A stretch of 38,355 nucleotides of DNA from Actinomycetota bacterium (GTDB taxonomy: Bacteria; Actinomycetota; AC-67): NCBI GenBank assembly GCA_041658565.1, contig JBAZZY010000028.1, forward strand, positions 1 through 38,355. The letters are read 5' to 3'. The notes beneath the pieces are model-generated. The model made no database searches and had not been told where the DNA came from. It was given only the letters and a program-made list of their open reading frames with translations. The translations under genes and the position numbers were made by a program. Each line of letters starts with the position of its first letter. Position 1 is the stretch's first letter. Positions 32,775-38,355 of this stretch are shown in pieces.

Positions 32775-33007
32775 TCTAGTGCTCGCTTTCTTGGGCGACT
32801 ATCGGTGCAGGAATCCTTTCTGGCGCGCGCTCACCTGAATCCCGCTTGGGCAGCGCGCCCTACCCGTGGGCAGCAGAAGGGCTTAGGGCGTACGCCGGAG
32901 GCAGGGCCGAAGGACCTCCCGAGGCTGGGGCGGGGTACCCGCCGGGGGAAGGATCGGGTGAGGATTGCGGAGAGATTGGTGTCGTAATTGGTGGAACTTA
33001 GGAGGTT

Positions 33008-33083
33008 GGAGCTGGGGAGGGGATTCGAACCCCTGACCTGCTGTTTACAAGACAGCTGCTCTGCCAAGCTGAGCTACCCCAGC
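33008..33083 (-). tRNA. tRNA-Thr (anticodon TGT)
   Basis: On the minus strand a 76-base cloverleaf is clear. A 7-bp acceptor stem GCTGGGG/CCCCAGC is followed by a D-arm with TAGCTCAG and an anticodon stem GCTGT/ACAGC with loop CTTGTAA, anticodon TGT (reads ACA, Thr). The T-arm is AGGGGTTCGAATCCCCT, and the discriminator is T. No CCA is encoded. Confidence 0.95.
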
Positions 33084-33266
33084 GGGGGATGAAGATAACG
33101 GAGACGCGTCCTCCTCTGGTTCGATCTCCGGCGTCAATTTATCGCACAACGCCGTGCGCGGGACCTTGGGTCTCGGCTGGTGATTCTGCGGGAGGCTGAG
33201 GGAGATTCACGGATCTTGCCGGGTCGGGGAGGCAGAGCACTACACTTCCCGCGGGAAGGATGGCCG

Positions 33267-33557
33267 GTGTCTGATATCGAAGATGCAGCCAACGTCACGA
33301 AGCTCGTCGAACTTGCAGCGGGCATGTTCCCGGCACGACCCCCGTGGCTCTTCGACTTCAATTGCATCGAACTCTCGACGGGGATCGTCTTCGAGCCGTT
33401 CTTCAAGACGAAGTCGTCCCCGTGTTGGGTCCGGGCCGAGTTCTGCGATTCGTGGGAGGGCGACAAGCTTTCTTCAGGGTGCGAAGAGGTCTCCGTCCAC
33501 GACAAGAACGGGGAGAGGCGTCTCACGCGGGGCGAATTCCGAATCGAGTATTACTAG
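33267..33557 (+). CDS. Hypothetical protein (96 aa)
   Basis: The product is a small soluble-looking protein with four cysteines and several aromatics (PPWLFDFNCIELSTG, PCWVRAEFCDSWEG). I start at the GTG 33267, with AAGGA six bases upstream; a TACACT box lies at 33240-33245. No family is recognised. The charged C-terminal tail ends in RIEYY. It stands alone between the tRNA and the dehydrogenase gene, and a lineage-specific gene is plausible. Confidence 0.5.
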   Translation: MSDIEDAANVTKLVELAAGMFPARPPWLFDFNCIELSTGIVFEPFFKTKSSPCWVRAEFCDSWEGDKLSSGCEEVSVHDKNGERRLTRGEFRIEYY

Positions 33558-33694
33558 CGGCAGTCGGCGGCGGCGAAGTTCCCGTTGGTTTCCGGGGTTC
33601 GCAGCAAAGAGGTTGCCCATGCCCCGGCTGCCGGCCGGCGAACTTGCCCGGCGCCGGAGTGGCGCGGGGCACCGGCGGTACCCTTTGGACCACC

Positions 33695-34936
33695 ATGAGT
33701 AATGCGTTGGTTTCCGCGCTCTCGCAGTTGGAGGAAGCGGGCGCGTGGATGGGGCTCGACGAGAACCTCCTGAGGGTCTTTCGCGAGCCAAAGCGTGTCC
33801 TGACGGTTTCCATCCCTGTTCGCATGGACGACGCACACGTGGAGGTGTTCACGGGGTTCCGGGTGCATCATTCCCTGGCGCGCGGCCCGGCGAAGGGTGG
33901 GATCCGCTACCACCCCGACGTCAACCTCGACGAGGTCAAGGCGCTCGCGATGTGGATGACTTGGAAATGCGCGCTGGTGGGAATTCCTTACGGCGGCGCC
34001 AAGGGAGGAGTGCAAGTCGCGCCCTGGAAGCTTTCCGACGGAGAACTCGAACGTATGACGCGGAGGTATGCGAGCGAGATCCTGCCGTTTATCGGTCCCG
34101 CGATGGACGTTCCGGCTCCCGACATGAACACCGATGAGCGCGTAATGGCATGGATCATGGATACGTATTCCATGAATCAGGGGTACTCGGTTCCCGGGGT
34201 CGTGACGGGAAAGCCGGTCTCGATCGGAGGATCGCAGGGTCGCGGCGGCGCAACGAGTCGAGGCGTCGTGTACTCGGCGTTGTCGGCGATGCGGCGGCAG
34301 CAGATCCCGGTAGAGGCCGCGACCGTTGTCATCCAAGGGTTCGGCAAGGTCGGAGGGTTCGCCGCGCAGGTGTTTCACGACGCCGGATTCCAGGTGGTCG
34401 CCGTTAGCGACTACAGGGGCGGGATCTACAACCCGCTCGGGCTGAACCCGTCGGCGATCATGCGCCACTTGAGCGATGCGGGAACGGTGACGGGTTTTCC
34501 GGGCGCCGACGCGATCACCAACGAAGAACTCCTCGAACTCGAGTGCGATTTGCTCGTGCCGGCAGCGATGGAGGACCAGATCACGGAGGCCAATGCGGAC
34601 CGCGTGCGCGCCGGGTTGATCGTCGAGGCAGCCAACGGCCCAACCGAGCCGATTGCCGACCACATCCTCGCGGACCGAGGAATCTCCGTGGTGCCCGACA
34701 TCCTGGCCAACTCCGGCGGGGTTACGGTGAGCTACTTCGAGTGGGTGCAGGACATCCAGGCGTACTTCTGGAGCGAGGACCAGGTGAACGCTCGGCTGCG
34801 GCGCGTCATGGACGCGGCGTTTGACGAGGTGGCCGCGCTGGCGGAAGACAAAGGCATACGCCTGCGTCTCGCGGCGCTGGCGCTGGGAATCGGCCGGGTG
34901 GCCGAGGCTCACGTCGCTCGCGGGCTCTTTCCCTAG
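33695..34936 (+). CDS. gdhA: Glutamate dehydrogenase (Glu/Leu/Phe/Val family)
   Basis: The enzyme interconverts glutamate and 2-oxoglutarate plus ammonia. It is 413 residues long. The substrate domain has GPAKGGIRYHPDVN and the catalytic lysine in PYGGAKGGV. MDVPAPDMNTDE and a Rossmann domain with VIQGFGKVGGFAAQVF follow, and LANSGGVTVSYFEWVQ closes the site. The short 410-residue form fits the hexameric NAD-type group also found in Bacillus and archaea. I use the ATG 33695; a TACCCT box ends ten bases upstream and no ribosome-binding site is seen. Coenzyme choice cannot be read reliably. Confidence 0.93.
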   Translation: MSNALVSALSQLEEAGAWMGLDENLLRVFREPKRVLTVSIPVRMDDAHVEVFTGFRVHHSLARGPAKGGIRYHPDVNLDEVKALAMWMTWKCALVGIPYGGAKGGVQVAPWKLSDGELERMTRRYASEILPFIGPAMDVPAPDMNTDERVMAWIMDTYSMNQGYSVPGVVTGKPVSIGGSQGRGGATSRGVVYSALSAMRRQQIPVEAATVVIQGFGKVGGFAAQVFHDAGFQVVAVSDYRGGIYNPLGLNPSAIMRHLSDAGTVTGFPGADAITNEELLELECDLLVPAAMEDQITEANADRVRAGLIVEAANGPTEPIADHILADRGISVVPDILANSGGVTVSYFEWVQDIQAYFWSEDQVNARLRRVMDAAFDEVAALAEDKGIRLRLAALALGIGRVAEAHVARGLFP

Positions 34937-35003
34937 TCGTCTGCACTGGATTCGCGTCCGGGGTTCGTGGCCGGGACCCGTAGCTGTGGCAGAATAGCCG
35001 GCG

Positions 35004-35282
35004 ATGAACGCCGGATCGATCGTCTTGCCCGTCGCGCTGTCGGACCGAGAGCGCGAGATCTTGGCGTTCGAGCGTGCGTGGTGGAAGGAATCCGGGTCCA
35101 AGGAGCGGGCGGTCGCCGAGCGCCTGCAGATGTCCGCCACACGCTATTACCAGATCTTGAACGAACTCATCGACCGGCCGGAAGCTCTGGCCGAGGATCC
35201 TATGCTGGTGCGTCGCTTGCGCCGCCAGCGGGCCGCGCGGCAGAAGCTGCGGGCCGCGCGCCGGCTCGGCCAGTCTGAGTGA
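35004..35282 (+). CDS. DUF3263 protein
   Basis: The product is 92 residues and matches DUF3263 end to end: LSDREREILAFERAWWKESG, a helix-turn-helix-like SATRYYQILNELIDRPEAL and the basic tail LVRRLRRQRAARQK. The family is typical of actinobacteria and usually precedes a LytR_C gene, as it does here three bases on. Its function is unknown; the basic tail and HTH-like core suggest nucleic-acid binding. CAGAAT at 34990-34995 is a likely -10 for a leaderless transcript. Confidence 0.88.
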   Translation: MNAGSIVLPVALSDREREILAFERAWWKESGSKERAVAERLQMSATRYYQILNELIDRPEALAEDPMLVRRLRRQRAARQKLRAARRLGQSE

Positions 35283-35285
35283 TAC

Positions 35286-35837
35286 GTGCCCGGTAAACAC
35301 TCTCCCGCCTCGCCCCTGTCGTTCATCCTGTCCGTGGTGCGCGCGGTGGCGGCGGCGCTCGCGGTCTTGGGAATCATCGTTGGGATCGCGATCGCGGCCG
35401 TGGGGTTTCGGACCAAGGAGGCCCCCGAGCCGCGCATATCTCCATCCACGGTCGTGTCTGCGTCTCCCAGCGACTCGGTCACGCCGGAACCGACGCCGAC
35501 CAGGTCCGCCGAGCCGACGCCCGGCGCATCCCTGCGGCCGAAGTCCGCGGTAACCGTCGCGGTGCTTAACGGCACGCAGCGCAATGGGCTGGCGAAACGC
35601 CTCTCGAATGAGCTGCTTGCCCAGGGGTACGCCGTTCGTCCGCCGGGGAACACCAAGGCCGTAGATGCGACGACCATCTACTACCGCGGTGGAGCAAAGG
35701 CAGACGCCGAAGCTCTGCGGCGCGCGGCGATGAGCTACCTGTCTCCCGGTCGCGTCGTGCCCGTTTCTTCCGGCACGCCTGCTGTGACTGGAGCGATGGT
35801 GATCGTGGTAGTCGGGTCCGACTACCCGGCGCTTTGA
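35286..35837 (+). CDS. LytR_C-domain membrane protein
   Basis: The product is 183 residues. One transmembrane helix (about 13-40) is followed by a Ser/Pro/Thr-rich linker (45-80) and a LytR_C domain beginning VTVAVLNGTQRNGLAKRLSNEL and including YRGGAKADAEALRR. LytR_C domains are found alone or at the end of LytR-CpsA-Psr wall-polymer ligases; alone they are thought to work at the cell envelope. The GTG start follows the DUF3263 stop directly. The 3' end overlaps the convergent lipoprotein gene by 16 bases. Confidence 0.88.
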   Translation: MPGKHSPASPLSFILSVVRAVAAALAVLGIIVGIAIAAVGFRTKEAPEPRISPSTVVSASPSDSVTPEPTPTRSAEPTPGASLRPKSAVTVAVLNGTQRNGLAKRLSNELLAQGYAVRPPGNTKAVDATTIYYRGGAKADAEALRRAAMSYLSPGRVVPVSSGTPAVTGAMVIVVVGSDYPAL

Positions 35838-36634
35838 CCGCCTGATTTCGCGGAAATCAGCAAGAGGCTCGATCGCGTGTCGATCGTCACCGAACCTCCT
35901 GCGGCCGCCGCCGTGGAGACCGAGAATCTCGCCTCGGCCTCGGTAGTCATCTCGACCGCGAAGCCGTCGCGAAGGGAGAACGCGATCCGGCTCTGGGCGA
36001 ACTCAGTTCCAGCGAGTTGAACGGGTTGTCCGCCGATGGAGCGCCGGCGCACCAGGGGCCTTCGCGTTCCGAGATCGATCAGGACGCAGTCTCGGCCACC
36101 GACGGAGCGAAGACCGGAGATCCTCCCCTGCTGGTGGGCGGGCTCTTCGGTCGCGCCCTCGGCCGGATGCGTGACCGAGTTCCAGCGATCTCCGAGACGC
36201 ACGCGGTGAGCCGGTAGCGGTGAACTGAGCAACTGGGTGAGGTCGCCGACATCGGCTCCCGAAATAGAAGGAGGGAGCCCGCCGACCGTGACCACGCGGA
36301 TCAAGGATCCGTCGGGACCGACGACGACCTCTGCCCGCTGCTCGGGCGGAGGAGCTACCGGTGTCCCGGCGCGCGCCAGGCGCAGGGGCGTCAGCGTCAG
36401 GCGCACAGTTGCTTCGTCGCCGTTGACCGCGGTGACTTCGATGGTAGACGTGGCGGTCAATTCGGTGGTCTCACTTTGCCGAGTTCCGGGGAGATCGACG
36501 ACCGTATGCGCGCGCGCCGTCAGGCGGTAAGTGCGTACGTCGCCGACGGCGAAAACAGGGGAGAGCCGAAGCGGAGGCGTGGCGCACCCGGCAAGGGTCG
36601 CCGCGAGGGCGGACATAGCGACGAGCCGGCGCAC
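35822..36634 (-). CDS. Predicted lipoprotein, beta-rich
   Basis: The product is 270 residues with a short signal peptide and lipobox at TLAGC (Cys16), then a mostly beta sequence. It has repeated VTAVNGDEATVRLTLTPL and FSLRDGFAVEMTTEAEARFSV patterns, as in DUF6263-type lipoproteins. I start at the GTG 36634, since TACACT (36647-36642 on the minus strand) ends seven bases upstream. Longer frames run into the divergent gene. Function is unknown; it is likely anchored to the outer face of the membrane. Confidence 0.75.
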   Translation of the reverse strand: MRRLVAMSALAATLAGCATPPLRLSPVFAVGDVRTYRLTARAHTVVDLPGTRQSETTELTATSTIEVTAVNGDEATVRLTLTPLRLARAGTPVAPPPEQRAEVVVGPDGSLIRVVTVGGLPPSISGADVGDLTQLLSSPLPAHRVRLGDRWNSVTHPAEGATEEPAHQQGRISGLRSVGGRDCVLIDLGTRRPLVRRRSIGGQPVQLAGTEFAQSRIAFSLRDGFAVEMTTEAEARFSVSTAAAAGGSVTIDTRSSLLLISAKSGGQSAG

Positions 36635-36641
36635 GCAGGCC

Positions 36642-36670
36642 AGTGTATCGATCGGCGCGGCTGATAGTGT
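36642..36670. promoter_or_regulatory. Divergent promoter pair between lipoprotein and glycosyltransferase
   Basis: Only 45 bases separate the two start codons. TACACT (minus strand, 36647-36642) sits seven bases before one GTG, and TAGTGT (plus strand, 36665-36670) nine bases before the other gene's ATG. No ribosome-binding site is seen on either side, so both messages are probably leaderless and the two promoters' -35 regions overlap the opposite genes. Confidence 0.5.
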
Positions 36671-36679
36671 TAGCGACCG

Positions 36680-37723
36680 ATGCGCATTGCGATGATTTCT
36701 CCACCGTGGATTTCGGTTCCGCCTCGTGGGTACGGCGGCATCGAATGGGTTGTGTCCCTGCTGACCGAGGAGTTGGTTTCTCGCGGACACGACGTGACGC
36801 TGTTCGCCACCGGCGACTCGGTGACGTCGGCCGAACTTCGCTACGTCTTCGACGAAGGACCGACGGCGCTGATGCACCAAGCTCTTCCGTATTCACAGCA
36901 CCTCGGGCCGGCGTTTGCGCACATAGCTGGCGAGGCGCGCGCCGGCCGACGCTACGACGTCGTGCACGACCACACGGCATGGATCGCGCTGGAGTTCGCG
37001 CCGCTGCTGCCGACGCCGCTGGTGCATACGCTGCATGGCTGCGCTCTCGATAGCGAGCGTGAGTTCTTCCGGGCATGCCGCGACAACGCGACGTTCGTAA
37101 GCATCAGTGAGTACCAGACGCGGACGTTCACCGAGATCTCGATCAGCGCGATCGTGCACAACGCGGTGGATCTGGATGCCTACCCGTTCCGCGAGCGCAA
37201 GGAAGACTACGTGCTCTCGCTCGGAAGAATCACCAAGGACAAGGGGCAGCACCTGGCGATCCAGGCGGCTTTGGCGGCCGACGTCCCGATCGTGCTCGCC
37301 GGCAAGGTCGATCCCGGCGAGGACACCGAGTACTTCGACAAGACGGTGTCGCCGTACGTCGACGGCACCAGGGTTCGCTTCGAGGGCGAGGTGACTGAGG
37401 AGCGAAAGCACGAGTTGTTTGCCGGCGCGCGCGCGCTGCTGTTTCCGATCCAGTGGGACGAGCCGTTCGGCAACGTCATGATCGAAGCGATGGTCTGCGG
37501 CACGCCGGTGATCGCGACACCGCGAGGGGCGGTCCCCGAGGTCGTTCGCGATGGAGAGACCGGCTTCTTCGTCAACGACCTCGAGACCCTAACGGCGGCG
37601 ATCGGGCGTATCGACGAGATCTCTGCGAAGGCGTGCCGCGCACACGTCGAGAAGAATTTCTCACCGCAAGTCATGGCCGATAAGTACGAGCGGGTGTTCG
37701 AGCGGGTTGCAGATGGCGGATGA
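36680..37723 (+). CDS. GT4-family glycosyltransferase
   Basis: The product is 347 residues with the GT-B fold. The N-terminal domain has RGYGGIEWVVSLLTEELVSR and DVVHDHTAWIAL. The C-terminal domain has YVLSLGRITKDKGQHLAI and the nucleotide-sugar region FPIQWDEPFGNVMIEAMVCG followed by TPVIATPRGAVPEVV, with the E-x7-E motif. It is a retaining transferase whose sugar is not predictable. The trehalose-phosphatase gene overlaps its end by 11 bases, so a trehalose or glucosyl-glycerate-like product is possible. Confidence 0.9.
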   Translation: MRIAMISPPWISVPPRGYGGIEWVVSLLTEELVSRGHDVTLFATGDSVTSAELRYVFDEGPTALMHQALPYSQHLGPAFAHIAGEARAGRRYDVVHDHTAWIALEFAPLLPTPLVHTLHGCALDSEREFFRACRDNATFVSISEYQTRTFTEISISAIVHNAVDLDAYPFRERKEDYVLSLGRITKDKGQHLAIQAALAADVPIVLAGKVDPGEDTEYFDKTVSPYVDGTRVRFEGEVTEERKHELFAGARALLFPIQWDEPFGNVMIEAMVCGTPVIATPRGAVPEVVRDGETGFFVNDLETLTAAIGRIDEISAKACRAHVEKNFSPQVMADKYERVFERVADGG

Positions 37724-38355
37724 GCGCCGTCGGGCGCTCGCCGGAGTGCTCGCGCCGTTGGCGGAGAATCCCTCGCGAGTTGGTGTGTTCTGCGATTTCG
37801 ACGGATCGCTGGCGCCGATTGTGGACGATCCGCGGAGCGCCCGACCCGTCCGGGGAGTACCGCGCGTGCTCGAGAAACTGGCCCGACGTTTCGGACTGGT
37901 GGCGGTGGTATCGGGAAGGCCGGTGTCGTTCCTGGTGGATCGCCTGCACGCGCGGAGCGTGCGACTCGTAGGCCTGTACGGGGTAGAGGAGCGGATCGGA
38001 CGCAGGCTGGAAGTCCTGCCGGAGGCGCAATCAGCGCGAGCGTCGGTGGATCGCGCCGTCGCCCGCCTCGAGCAGGAATTGGCCGGCGAGAAGGGTGTTT
38101 GGGTCGAACACAAAGGCTTCTCCCTCTCGGTGCACGCCCGCCGCTCGGCGGATCCGCCGGCCGCAATGGAGCGGATTGAACCGATCGTGCGCGCGGCCGC
38201 TGAAGACGAGGGGCTCTCTGCGCTGACACGCGGCCGCCTCGTACTCGAAGCCGGGCCTCGAGTTGCGGTCGACAAGGGGGAGGTCGTCCGCCGGCTGATC
38301 GAAGACAGGGCCCTCACCGGCGCGCTCGTTGTCGGCGACGACGTAGGAGACATTC
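37713..38355 (+). CDS. otsB: Trehalose-6-phosphate phosphatase, partial
   Basis: The frame is open to the window edge (214 codons seen). HAD-type motifs are visible: FCDFDGSLAPIVDDP (motif I, with the nucleophile and acid Asp), VVSGRPVSFLVDRL (motif II), the lysine of VAVDKGEVVRRL and VVGDDVGD (motif III). The spacing fits OtsB, which removes phosphate from trehalose-6-phosphate. The start ATG overlaps the glycosyltransferase stop by 11 bases. Synthesis by OtsA would be needed; that gene is not in view. The 3' end lies beyond the window. Confidence 0.88.
   Translation, partial: MADERRRALAGVLAPLAENPSRVGVFCDFDGSLAPIVDDPRSARPVRGVPRVLEKLARRFGLVAVVSGRPVSFLVDRLHARSVRLVGLYGVEERIGRRLEVLPEAQSARASVDRAVARLEQELAGEKGVWVEHKGFSLSVHARRSADPPAAMERIEPIVRAAAEDEGLSALTRGRLVLEAGPRVAVDKGEVVRRLIEDRALTGALVVGDDVGDI

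Noticed and set aside
32775..33007. Possible riboswitch upstream of the cytochrome operon
   Set aside because: GC-rich with some stem potential, but no conserved core of cobalamin, c-di-GMP, c-di-AMP or other classes that I know could be matched.
32831..33067. 78-codon minus-strand frame overlapping tRNA-Thr
   Set aside because: It is read through the tRNA and has the typical spurious peptide that tRNA T-arms produce.

Overview
The window is GC-rich bacterial chromosome that I read as Actinomycetota, probably a deep or uncultured lineage. The main reason is gene order. The run panC-panD-nadC-coaX-lysS-clpC-mutY-rlmN-disA-carD-PIN/TRAM-ispD-ispF-cysS-rlmB is a classic actinobacterial neighbourhood, and a DUF3263 gene sits beside a LytR_C-domain gene. 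Many genes carry a -10-like TANNNT box only 6-11 bases before the start codon and lack a Shine-Dalgarno sequence, which fits the leaderless transcription common in that phylum.

Region 1 (1-9.83 kb) is an accessory island lodged where folK would normally run into the DUF2520 gene and panC. It opens with an RHS-repeat remnant fused to the 3' third of folK. Next come diverse predicted lipoproteins and small membrane proteins on the plus strand, several started by a shared duplicated leader. Then there are minus-strand modules: a wHTH + nucleotidyltransferase pair (AbiE-like), a DUF402 gene, and a UPF0158-nucleotidyltransferase fusion with a HEPN gene. A plus-strand VapBC pair closes the island. 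At three module borders the 3' end of a neighbouring gene is duplicated, which hints at how the island was assembled.

Region 2 (9.94-15.1 kb) is a tight cofactor operon: DUF2520 oxidoreductase, panC, panD, nadC, coaX and lysS, with stop/start overlaps or abutting genes. It joins CoA and NAD synthesis to lysyl-tRNA synthetase. Region 3 (15.3-26.5 kb) is housekeeping: ClpC, MutY, RlmN, the c-di-AMP cyclase DisA, CarD, a PIN/TRAM membrane protein, the MEP-pathway enzymes IspD and IspF, CysS and RlmB.

Region 4 (26.5-33.1 kb) starts with a SigH-like sigma factor behind a promoter that contains a perfect inverted repeat. Convergent to it is a minus-strand redox operon: small membrane protein, heptaheme cytochrome c, membrane cytochrome b, tetraheme cytochrome c, a sensor kinase carrying its own CxxCH haem motif in the extracytoplasmic loop, and a NarL-type response regulator. 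This looks like a self-sensing quinone-to-multihaem electron-transfer module and is the most striking system here. A tRNA-Thr follows.

Region 5 (33.2 kb to the end) holds a small hypothetical gene, glutamate dehydrogenase, DUF3263, a LytR_C protein, a lipoprotein divergent from a GT4 glycosyltransferase, and the start of a trehalose-phosphatase cut by the window edge.
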